Below are positions 23,466 to 34,300 of a stretch of 64,000 nt of DNA, in pieces. The number at the start of each line of letters is the position of its first letter. The first letter of the stretch is position 1. Under the pieces are notes generated by a model. It searched no databases, was not told the origin of the DNA, and saw only the letters and a list, made by a program, of their open reading frames with translations. A program made the position numbers and the translations under genes. This DNA is from Diplolepis rosae (taxonomy: Eukaryota; Arthropoda; Insecta; Hymenoptera; Diplolepididae), in the NCBI GenBank assembly GCA_030998225.1, contig JAPYXD010000680.1, positions 744,001 to 808,000 on the forward strand, in the 5' to 3' direction.

Positions 23466-24302
23466 CTACTGTGGCCAAAAAAACTAAGGCGAATTTTGTT
23501 ATAAAATGAAAAATCTTTATTTATTTATCCAAATCAATTTCATTCCCTTCAAAGTAATCCCCTTCCGATATAATGCACTTATGCCAACGTTATTTCCAAT
23601 CGTCTAAACACTTGTTAAATTCGATTTCCGGAATTGCCTTCAAAGCCTTCTTCGATTCGGCTTGTATCTCTTCAATCGTGTCAAAACGGTGTCCTCGAAG
23701 TGGTCTTTTGAGTTTGGGGAATAGTCACACGGAGCCAAATCGGCGAATATGGTGGTTGTGGATTGATATGCGTTGAGTTTTTGGCGAAATGGTCACGAAG
23801 AACGAGTGCAGTGTGAGACGGCGCATTATCGTGATGCAAAAACCACGAGTTGTCTGCCCAAAATATCTTTAAAAACGGTGTTGAGTGATCCTCTTGAAAT
23901 GCCAATAGTGTCAGCAAGCTCTCCAATTGTCAATCGACGATATTTGTGCACTAATTCTTTGAAGTCTTTGTACCACTTATTAACATTTTTCTGCGACATG
24001 CTCAAATCACCGAAGGCCTTCTGCAACATTCTGAACGTTTAGGCAACTGAAATTTCATTTCGCAAACAAAATTTAATAACACTTCTTTGCTCAACAAATT
24101 CAGACATTATAAAAATCGAAAAAATCACTTTTAGTTGTTTAGAAAACACAAGCGTAACTATGTAACAAATGATGACATTGACATGAAATTTGGCACAGAT
24201 GTCAGTAACAGTAGGACCAACATAAAAATAAAAGAGTTTGCCCGAATCGGTTAGCCCGCGAAGTTTAAATTAAAAATTCACCTTAGTTTTTGCCCACAGT
24301 AG
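23466..24302 (-). mobile_element. 837-bp deleted mariner, CTACTGTGGGCAAAAAC ends
   Basis: Both terminal repeats are present (left CTACTGTGGCCAAAAAAAC, right inverted CTACTGTGGGCAAAAAC) with TA at 23464-23465 and 24303-24304. On the minus strand the transposase N-terminus runs SMSQKNVNKWYKDFKELVHK and LTIGELADTIGISRGSLN and then joins directly to DNSWFLHHDNAPSHTALV of the second-Asp region. About a third of the gene, with the first Asp, has been deleted, and a frameshift follows. This is a typical internally deleted non-autonomous copy. Confidence 0.88.
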
Positions 24303-24304
24303 TA

Positions 24305-24873
24305 AGAGTAACTCATTCCCAGCTATTTCATCAGTGAAATCTTATTAATGCAATTTTAGAGAGAGAAGTTTAGTAAGTGAGAGAGAGTAAAGTGAAGGTA
24401 AAATGGAGAAAGTAAGTACCACGTCCTAGAACGACAGAAGGGCAGATAATTAGACAAGTAACATAGACTCACTCCTTACCTAGCTGTCTAGCATTTCCCT
24501 CCTTCCTTCGAGCACGACGACCCTATATCCTCCTTAATTAAATATAAGCACCAGCTTACCTCTGATACTAAACTTCTACTATGGCATAGTGTACACACAC
24601 TTTAGTTCTTAACACAAATTCTCAATGCACACCTAGATACCAAGCAATGGATACCCACTTCTATCCACTGCCGAAAATCTAGAGAAAGACTATACCTGTC
24701 TCTTGTATTGTAATATCATAAGTACCTCATCCATAATACAAGCATTTAAGGGTATGCACTAAATAGGTCACGTGACCAAGAACAAAATTCTAGTTTCCCC
24801 CAAAATATTCCTACGACATTGAATATTTTTGGTTATAAATCTAGGACAGGATGAAGGACTACCGTCCAAAGTA
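24305..24873. other. No gene recognised
   Basis: Moderately AT-rich unique-looking DNA with a gagagagagt tract near 24390. No repeat partners or coding signal were found in the window. Confidence 0.4.
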
Positions 24874-24985
24874 TTGAGTTGGCAACAAAGTCATTTCGTT
24901 TCTTTCATGATTTTCAAAACAAGTTTATTAATACAAATAACAAACATTAATCAATTACATATTGACCATTTTGTTTGATGACCTT

Positions 24986-25530
24986 CTGCCGTCCCAAATG
25001 AAAACGTAGTAAGTCGCATTCGCTATAGAGGCGAAAGTCGCGCGATCCTTTGTTTGCTCACGTACATCTCACACAGCCATACGATGCCCCGACTACCGGC
25101 AGAGATTCCCGAACATAGAAAGTAATGAGACCTTTAAATTTTCGTCTTTCGCATGTTTTTTACTTTTTGACAGACTTACAGTTTGTCATTTGATACTGAT
25201 TGGTATTCTAAACTGTGTTAATTATAATAATTGTATTGAGTGAAGGTTTCCCAAAATAAATTAAAGTAAGCATATTTTGAAAAATATATGTGCATTTCCA
25301 CGTGTGACAATTATTATAATTAGCACAGTTTAGAATACCAATCAGTATCAAATGTCAAACTGTGGATTTGTCAAAAAGTAAAAAATATGCGAAAGACGAA
25401 AATTTAAAGGTCCCATTACTTTCTATGTTCGGGAATCTCCGCCGGTAGTAGGGACAAACAAAACAAAGGACCGCGCGATTTTCGCCTCTATAGCGAATGC
25501 GACTTACTACGTTTTCATTTGGGACAGCAG
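24986..25530. mobile_element. 545-bp palindromic MITE inside a mariner
   Basis: Two arms of about 230 bp are nearly exact inverted copies, beginning CTGCCGTCCCAAATGAAAAC and CTGCTGTCCCAAATGAAAAC. The spacer is AT-rich. The flanking mariner sequence is repeated as ccttctgcc on the left and ccttttgcc on the right, so a 4-9 bp target duplication is likely but its length is unclear. The element has no coding capacity; transcribed, it would fold into a long hairpin. Confidence 0.8.
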
Positions 25531-25931
25531 CCTTTTGCCAACTTTCAGACAGCTTCATAATTCCGCTTTCGTAGAATGTTTGGTTCTTAGAGGCAAAATA
25601 CTGAATCGACTCATTTTTGACGGCCTCATTTGAATCGAATGTTTTTCCATTCAAATGGTTTTGAAGAGACAGGGATAAATGATAATCGGATGGTGCAAGG
25701 TCAAGACTATACGGTGGATGAGGCATCACTTTCCAGCCTAACTCCAATAATTTTTTGCGAGTGACCAAAGATGTATGTGATCTGGCGTTATCTTGATGGA
25801 AGATGACGCCTCTACCATTTGCTAGTTCTGGCCGCTTTTCCTTCATTTCTTTGTCCAATTTCATTAGCTGGCGACAGTAGGTATTCGAATTGATAGTTTG
25901 GTTCCTTGGCAGCAGCTCAAAATAAACAATA

Positions 25932-26825
25932 CTACTGTGGGCAAAAACTAAGGTAAATTGTTAATTTAAACTTCGCGGGCTAACCGATTCGGGCAAACTC
26001 TTTTATTTCTATGTTGGTCCTACTGTTACTGACATCTGTACCAAATTTCATGTCAATGTCATCATTTGTTACATAGTTACGCTTGTGTTTTCTAAACGAC
26101 TAAAAGTAATTTTTTCGATTTTTACAATGTTTGGATTTGTTCAGCAAAGAAGTGTCATTAAATTTTGTTTGCGGAATGAAATTTCAGTTGCGGAAACGTT
26201 TTCATATAATGTGCCAAGAAACATAGGAAAATTGAATTTAATAACGGTTCAGGAATTTGCATCAACGATAATCTTGAAAAAACACGGTATTTCCCACGTT
26301 CTCCAAGCGCCATATTGATTCCGCCATTAATCAGGTCATTACATATACTAAAAGAGGTCTGTACATAATTAATCAATCAAACTTTGACAGTTTGATCAAT
26401 AAAATTCCGTGTATTATCCAATTATCTTAGAAATGTCATGAAAAACCGCGTATTTTTCCAAATTTCCATAGTTTTCCGCCATTTTGGAAAAGATAAAACA
26501 TAGGGAGCTGGACCAAAAAATATTTTTCATAAACTAAAACTATTTTGTCCACATTTGTCCATAGTTTGAAATAGATCAATATGCTTTATCCATTTAAAAA
26601 AAAAAAGGATAAAAAAAAATTTCAAATTTTCGGTACTTTTTTGAATAAAATCTGCCATATTGGTTTTCCAGTGCACGGTAATGTAATTTTGACTTCAGAA
26701 ATCGAAAGAAGAGACCCAAAAACATAATGTATACAAGGTTTGGTCATGATATATTCCCTTTTTCGCTTTGGTAACAAGGGCTAAAAATGAGTTAAAAAGT
26801 CTGTGATATTGGGCATTAATGGGTT
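25932..26825 (+). mobile_element. Mariner 5' fragment (CTACTGTGGGC family) and unassigned insert
   Basis: Begins with the terminal repeat CTACTGTGGGCAAAAACTAAG at a TA (25930-25931) and continues with 5' untranslated sequence and the start of transposase (FVQQRSVIKFCLRNEISVAE), matching the 5' end of 23466-24302 in reverse. After about 26215 the similarity stops. The remaining 600 bp, to where the host mariner resumes near 26826, is AT-rich and unassigned. Confidence 0.72.
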
Positions 26826-27005
26826 AAAATCACTGCAAAACAATAAATAAACAACAAAACTTGAAACTTTTTTTTACTGAATAAGGTATGAAACGTCAGC
26901 TGTCAAATAACATATACGGTCGGAAGTTTGCAATGGAAAAGAACGACTTCGAACGACTAAAGTCATCTGGCAGAAAAAAGCGAAATGACTTTGTTGCTAA
27001 CCCAA

Positions 27006-28399
27006 TAATACAATTGGTTTGACTTTTGTTGTCAATTTAATTTTTATCATTTGAATAAATACAATTTTTTTAACATTAATAACCATTGTGTTCTTCAGTG
27101 ACTTATCCTCATCCCTAAGTGAGGACCATCAGATCCTAACCTAAAATGAAGAACCTCCTATAAGTATTTATGTAGTTGTGACGTAACAATCACATTCAAT
27201 CATTAATTTGAATGAAACGATACGAAATTTTCGATTCGTTTATATCTTTAATCTATCCTCTAAGTCTGAAAAATATCCATTCAAATTTCCATTTCTTAAA
27301 TCCAGTAGAATTTTCTTTTTATGTCGATGTAAAATCACAAAATGCTACAGTCGTTTGTTAGAACTTGCACTTTCTCACAAAATTTGGCAAGGATTTAAAT
27401 ATTTTTATAAAAATTATATCTCACAGATTATTGTCATTTATTGAATTTTATTTGATTCAATTGTAAAAATACATTTCCATGAGGACGATTGCAATCATGA
27501 ACTTATTTTTTTTAATTATGAAATTAAATCATAAGATGAACAATTTTTTAAACATTGAAAATTGATATTTGAAAGTCTTGTGCTTACTTATGCATAATGC
27601 ATAATCTGCACCTCTATAGTTTTTTAATAATTATTTCATATTATTATACATTATAATTATTATTACCAAGAATATTGTCGGCAAAAAAAATACAGGAGAA
27701 TATGAAGAGAATGGAAAGCTTAGGACGAAAAAAAGTGAATTTTAAGAAATATTTCATTCTTTACAAGAAATATTTAAAACTGATACGCATCTCCATTTTT
27801 TCTAAAATTTAGACAATGTATAGTATTTTCATTTTTTAATTCATCTTTAAAATAAGCTCAACATTAAAAAAAATGATAGTTATTTTCATAGTTATCAGAA
27901 TTGTTATAAAAATAGAAATTTCACATTCTTTAGAAATATCTTTTAATAAAGTTGATATTTGCATTTCAAGTCTATTAATCGCAGAATTTTATTATTTTCT
28001 GACCTCTCCAGGAAAAAAATTCAGTAAAAGTTTATAGAAATTAAGACTCTAAAAACTTTTGAAAAAACAAAAATTTTATAATCCTTGACAGTGTATACAT
28101 AATTTAAAGATTTGATTACGAATTTGTATCTTTCCATCGGATTAGCGCATTTAATATAAGTCTTATAATAATATAAGCTGTCAAAAATTCAGTTTCTGCA
28201 TCTTTATCTCTAAAATAATTATTTTTAAAATAGATATTAATTACAAAGAATTTGAAACTTTCCTATAAATTATATATCAGTAACTCAACAAAAATTTCTT
28301 ACACAACATTTTTTCTTGTACATAAACGCGTAGAAAGCTAAAGTCAGTGAAAATTACTATTTGATTAAGTATCACATAACCTTAAATATTGAATGTATA
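27006..28399. other. No gene recognised; 3' flank of SPH-A
   Basis: AT-rich, without recognised repeats except a short match (27125-27185) to 140-205. Because SPH-A is on the minus strand, its 3' untranslated region and polyadenylation signal should lie just below 28400, but several AATAAA-like words make the site impossible to choose. Confidence 0.4.
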
Positions 28400-31300
28400 T
28401 CAAACTGATATGGAATTGGAATGGATTAGGTTACTTGCTTTCAAGCAATTTCTGGCTTTTACATTAAGACATAACCTTTCCGTCACTGGTGATTGTCTCC
28501 TTTCATATAACATTCGCCAAAAACGCGATATTTTTTTCGATACACTATTAATAAAAGATATGAAGGGGTATACTCGTGTAAAAAAGGCGGGATTTATAAT
28601 ACTAATTGAAGCGGTGGCATAAGAGAGGATTCCCACAACGATGTTATCGTTCATAATCACTGGACTACCAAAGTCTGCCTAAAATAATTTCATGTTGGAA
28701 ATGTGATAATTGAATAAAATTAATATGAAATTTCCTTCTTAAAGGCAATGGACCAACCTGTCAACATGACTTAATTATAGTTTCTATTTATGTAAGATAA
28801 CATTTTTCGTACACAAAATATCTTTCTAAAAATTTGAAAAATATAAGGTGTCCCATAGGAAGTGACAAAAGTAGACTCGCTGTTATTCCACAACGCAGTG
28901 CTCAAGATTATTTTTCATTAGAGTAATAGAGTAAACACTCTCGGCAAATTTTACCCGTGTTTTAGTTTCTTGCGCAGTAAGCTATCCGAAAAAGCACGAT
29001 GAAGTCAGCTTCTACGAGGGGCATTATTTATTTTTTGAGCCCAATAATTGAAAACCAGTAATTTGTTAATAAAAATGGCTTTATTCTTTTTCAAAGTATT
29101 CGCGTTTATGATCTATACAATTTTGCATGCGTTCGAACCATGTGTCATAGCATTTTTTCAATTCCGTTTGAGACATCTCCAAAATATGGTTTTTGAACGC
29201 ATCAACGCCTTCTTCTGGCGAGAAAAATTGGTGTCCACGCCGCTTGTTTTTGATGTGCGGAAAAAAAAATAATTAGGGGCCAAATCAGGACTGTAAGGCG
29301 GATGACCCATTAATACGATGTTTTGAGTGCTAAATATTCGGTTGTTTGGCGGGATGTATGAGAGCTTGCATTGTCTTGATGAAGAATGATCCGATGGCGC
29401 TTGTTTCTTTTTTTATTTCACCAAAGACTTCCGGCAAACAAATGGCTGTGTACCATTCAGAATTACCCGTTCTACGTTGCACTAATGGCACTTGCCTCAT
29501 GACCAGCTTTTCCGAAAAAACAGGCAACTATTTATTTCGAAATGCTTCGATCGCGAACAATTTTGGTCACATGTTACAATCTTATACACGTCTTTTGAAG
29601 CACCGGCATTGTATTTATTGAGCATTTGTTTGCACCAATCGACTCTTGCATCTTTTTGAGCTTTTGTCATATTATGTGGGGTCCAACGAGAACAAATCTT
29701 TTACACGGCTAAATGTTCATGCAATATTTTATACATGCTGTTGGAAATAATGCCCAAGGTTCCTTCATTCTCACAATATGTCACATGACGATCTTGCATT
29801 ACCAGTTTTTGCACAGCATCAATGTTTTCTGAGCCAACAACTAATTTTGGACGACTTTTATGAAATTCGTCGGTGAACGAGTGGCAGCCACGATTAAACT
29901 CGTTATACCAGCGTTTCACAGAGGCATAGGATGGGGCTTCATTGCCAAAAGTGGAAATGAGTTGATCGATGCATTCTTGTCTTGATAATCCACGTCAAAA
30001 ATCGTAATAAATAATCGCACAAAAATTTCCACGAGGTAATTCCATTTTTTTGCTGAGACACAATTTTTAAGTCATTGTAAACAACACAAATAACGCTCAA
30101 ATAACAAAACGTTCTTAAGGTGGTTTATAGTAAAAAATGTCAAACTTTCCAGTGCAAATGTCAGATGTCACCTGAAAACACTCAGTTTTGCCAAGGCTGA
30201 AGATACACAGTACGGCCACTACCATGTATTTTAGGAGGGTACTTAAAAAAGTGAAAATGAGCATCAGCGCCGCCAAGTTTTGATAGCAAGAACTAATATC
30301 AATGCAAACGAAACCCCCGTCCCCCCAACCCGATGCTTCGAACGCTAGTTGGGTAAAATGAGCATCGGCTGTATTATCTCAACTGGCAATGATATGTTTG
30401 CTATGGTTACAACAGTTTAAAGATAACATCGGTAGCGACAATAGCGCCACCACTTGTTGATAGCAAACATTATAATTCGTTCCCTTTTTCTCCTATATGA
30501 GTGGACCCACTGTGCTGAAGATACGAGGTGTGTCCGAAAAGTATCCGACCTGCGTAACCAGTAGTCCCTCACGAACTCCCTGAATGCCGTAGTTACCGGC
30601 CGGATGCCTTAGGTCAGGCGCAGCGTGTGTTTTTGTCCAACGTGCTTCTTCCGTTCGTCGCATTTGTTTACAGTTGAAAATGACAGAAAGAACAGATCAA
30701 CGAATTTGCATCAAGTTTTTCTTCAATCTCGGCAAGAGTTGTACGGAGATGATTGAAATGATACAGAAGGTCTTTGTGGACGAAAGTATGGGCATAACAC
30801 AGATAAAGGAGTGGTAAAGGCGGTTTAAAAACGGCCGAATGAAGCATGTCAAAGTCGGAGCCATTTCATGTCAATGCTGATTACTTTTTTCGATTGTGAG
30901 GGTGTTGTGAACTACGAATTTGCTCCAAGAGGTCAGACGATCAACAAAGAATATTACGTTGAAGTTCTGAAAGATTGCGTGATGCCGTGAGAAGAAAACG
31001 ACCGCGTTTCTGGTCAAACGTTGACTGGCTTCTTCACCACGATGGCGCTCAGAGGAAAGCGGTTCGTCGACATCGAAATGATTCAGAGTAATGCATCGCG
31101 CGAGCTGAAGGCCATTCCAAAATCTGCGTTCGAGGACTGCTTTAAGATGTGGAAGCACCGCTGGAAGCGTGTGGTTCAATCAAATCGGAACTACTTCGAA
31201 GATGCCACAGTCCGGATGACGAAGAATAGCACCAACGCAAGTCGAATACTTTTCGGACATACCTCGTATAAATAGTGCCCCTCGTACCTGACGCAAGCCC

Positions 31301-34300
31301 TTTCGGGCCATGACTGCTTCAATGCGTACCTGAAGCGCTTTAAGAAGAGAAACAATGAGTTGTTTCCCTACTGTGCTTCATTTGTGGACGATGCGGAGCA
31401 CACACTTTTTGTCTGCGCCAGGTGGGGGGTGGCAATGGAGGCCGTTAGTAGGGTGGTGAGTGCTGAGCTCACTCAACAGTTTCTCTCATGCTCTAGTCTA
31501 AAGGTGTCTGGAAGCACATCGAATCATTCATCACATTAGGGATACGGACGAAGAATCTTGATGGGCGTTGGAAGCGCAGCAATGGGGAGGGCCAGTGAAA
31601 ATCGCATTGGAGCTTGCATCTGCGGTCGAGCGTCCCGGGCTGTCGCGCCAGCGGGGGAGGAATTATTATGCTTTCCTACCTGAGTCGATACTCCGGTCCC
31701 GCTGAACGGGCGCGCGTAGTTTCAAACTTAGGATAGAGTTCTACAGTAATAAAAAAACAAAATTTTTATTCCTCTAATAGTATTGGAGTTATTTCAATTT
31801 TACTTTTGACACTTCCTATGGGACACCCTGTATGACAGAAAACAATAAGGGACGTCTGTTTGGTACTTTTTAGTAACAGCACAGGAAAAATAGGATTTTT
31901 TGCCGAATCTTTAGCTAAGCATAAGAAAAGCCCAAAACCAAAAGTTCCACCCCCCCCCCCCCCCAGCATTTTTTCAATCCAAAATTTAATTTTAAATTTT
32001 TTTTCCGCGAAAACGGTTAAGCGTACCGAAAAATTTGTTCAACAAAAGTTGGAGAGGACTATATTTTCTACAATTACCGTCATAAGTTCACGGCTTTACG
32101 ACTGAAAATTCAAAAATGAAAAGATGGCATATCTATCAAAAACTCGTTTTTCTGCTTTTTCTACCCAAGAATATTCTTTTACATTAATAATTTAAATGGG
32201 AAAGTTATTTATCTTCCGAAACCCTTCCAAAATTGCTGAGGAAGTTTTTATTCTTCGACCAGCGTCAGCGCATTGGGAGGAATTTTTCAGAGTCTATTAA
32301 AAAACGATACTACCTTGCAAATTATTCCATTCATAAATAATTTGCAAGCAGGTGCCGTTTTAAACTTCACGTGCGCTCACCCAACAATTCGGCAAAAAAA
32401 AATCGACTTTCCGATTTTTTTCCTAATTTGCCATGTACTATAAATCTTTTGGTAAGAATTTTTAGTTGCTAATAACTTTTTCAGTCGTGCTTTCTATAAA
32501 TAAAATTTTTTGCACAATTTTTGCGAAAGCAAAACAACCAAATGTTCCTAATTGTAGTTTATCATATTCACCAAATTTTCAAAAAAGACATTTTGTTCCC
32601 AAAAATGTTTTTTTCATAGGAATATATATTAACATAAACAGGGTGTTCCGGAATCACCGTTAGAGCCAGAAATATAGTGTTCCTCATTAAATTATAAGAC
32701 GATAAAGTATTTGTCATTTTGTAAAATAATCGATTGTTGTCGTGATATCGCCCATTAAAGTCCGCCAATAAGCACGTGCCATTTCTCTTGTACGCGCTCT
32801 CTGGCGAACCGTGGGTTTGACACCACTGTCGCTTGACGTGCCAAGGGAAATTTCTCGCGCTGATTAGCGGACTTTAAGGGTCAATATCTCGACAACAATC
32901 GATTGTTTTGCAAAATGACAAATAAATTTTCGTCTTAGAATTTAATGAGGAACACTGTATTCCTGGCTCTAGCGTTAATCCCGGAATATCCTGTATATTC
33001 AGTCACGTGAACGGGCTAATCCATGGCTTAAAGTTACGAGAAAAACCTTACATTAGTAATTTTGTCCTCGCAGTTGACAGGGATTGCCCAGAATACACTT
33101 TTACTAGAAGCATATTCTTTAGATTTCGTCAGAAAAATTCTTGGCGATGTTATTAAGAGCGGTATTCTTTTCAATTCTCCTGAAAAAATCTGAGTATTTT
33201 CTTGCTCTCTTGAACAGGAGTCCTGAGAGGCCCATCCAAATATTGAAATGTTCATTGTACTTTCTTCTATATTAGCTTCACAATCTAGAAAGTTAGCCGT
33301 AGTAGCATATAATGATGGAACTAAATTTTTGAGCTGAAAATGTGATTTCAAAAGCCATTATTGCATTAATTTTTAATTACATTAATAAATTATTATTATG
33401 ACAACGTTATGCTGATTATTGACCCTAGCGAACTGGCTGAACGATAGCTTTACGCTGTAGCGTAACATTATCGTAACATTATCGTAAAGTTATCGTAAAG
33501 TAGCATTATAACTAATGAATGAGGCAAAATAAAGATTCAAAATGTTTTTATCCTTATTCCACGTTGAAAATAACGTTAACTGGTAATTGAAATATGCAAT
33601 AATTTTATTTATTTACGCTAAAAATTAAAAAAATATAATACCTGTCATTGAAGGCAGTGCAGTGGTTCACCTTTTGTGGAACTTCTCCGTTAAAGTTGAC
33701 CATTGGTTAAAGTGAGACACAACTATACTTTCATCTCACTCTAACAAATAGTCAATCCTGCCGGTGAAGACATGGAAAGTGATGAACCACTGCACTGCCT
33801 TCAATGACAGATATTATGTTTTTTTAATTTTTACCGTAAACAAATAAAATTATTGCATATTTCAATTACCAATTAACGTTATTTTCAATGTAGAATAAGG
33901 ATAAAAACATTTTGAATCTTTATTTTGCCTCATTCATGAGTTATAATGCTACTTTACGATAACTTTACGATAATGTTACGATAATGTTACGCTACAGCCG
34001 AAAGCTATCGTTCAGCCAGTTCGCTAGGGGATACAGTTTGAATTTCATTTGTGCAATAAATACAACAGATTACAATCAAAACCAACTCTTTATAGTAAAT
34101 AAGAATCTTTCGATTTTCGAATAAAAACGAAATTTAGTAGCTTTGTAGTATGCAGGTACCAATATTTGAAATACTTCATTTTCATGGCAGAATGGCCTTT
34201 TTAGATGTACTATATACTTGAAATTTTTTTAAATTTTAAGGTCTTACCGTAATAACCCCTATGTCGTTTCCAGAATTGAGGTTAAGCAAATTTTTGTCTT

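Larger units (their letters stand above)
24874..27005 (-). mobile_element. Second TTGGCAACAAAG mariner, expanded by nested insertions
   Basis: The terminal repeats (left TTGAGTTGGCAACAAAG, right inverted TTGGGTTAGCAACAAAG) are flanked by TA at 24872-24873 and 27006-27007. The transposase C-terminal half is at 25864-25531, with second Asp in HQDNARSHTS and third in SLDLAPSDYHL. The N-terminal half has been replaced by about 900 bp starting at 25932. A palindromic element is inserted in the 3' end of the gene (24986-25530), so the longest frame (25864-25355) runs out of the transposase into that insert. Compare the less disturbed copy at 4120-5286. Confidence 0.88.
29015..31284 (-). mobile_element. 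Mariner with CGAGGGGCATTATTTATT ends, hosting two more elements
   Basis: Left end CGAGGGGCATTATTTATT and right inverted CGAGGGGCACTATTTATA, with TA at 29013-29014 and 31285-31286. The minus-strand transposase runs from MELPRGNFCAIIYY near 30044 through KRWYNEFNRG, LHEHLAV.KICSRWTPHN, VDWCKQMLNKYNAGASK and HPPYSPDLAP (third-Asp region), with many stops and frameshifts. The 5' untranslated end is enlarged by the MITE at 30206-30514 and the mariner at 30524-31266. Confidence 0.85.
28846..31832. mobile_element. Inverted pair AGGTGTCCCATAGGAAGTG bounding a 3-kb nest
   Basis: The left AGGTGTCCCATAGGAAGTG (28846) and, read from the right, AGGGTGTCCCATAGGAAGTG (31829) continue in similarity as .CAAAAGTA for about 27 bp. 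Between them lie an R1-like fragment, two mariners and a MITE. This could be one element that carries the retrotransposon piece or two unrelated copies of a short terminal sequence in opposite directions. All of it sits in intron 3 of SPH-A. Confidence 0.45.

Noticed and set aside
25355..25864. A 169-codon frame, one of the longest in the window
   Set aside because: Its first two thirds are mariner C-terminal sequence and the remainder is a translation of the palindromic MITE inserted in it, so it is a chance chimera.
31021..31275. 84-codon frame resembling an intact small protein
   Set aside because: It is the C-terminal scrap of a deleted mariner ending in its terminal repeat.
31951..31964. 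C homopolymer run (also near 7100)
   Set aside because: Simple sequence, possibly with uncertain length in the assembly; no structural or functional partner seen.
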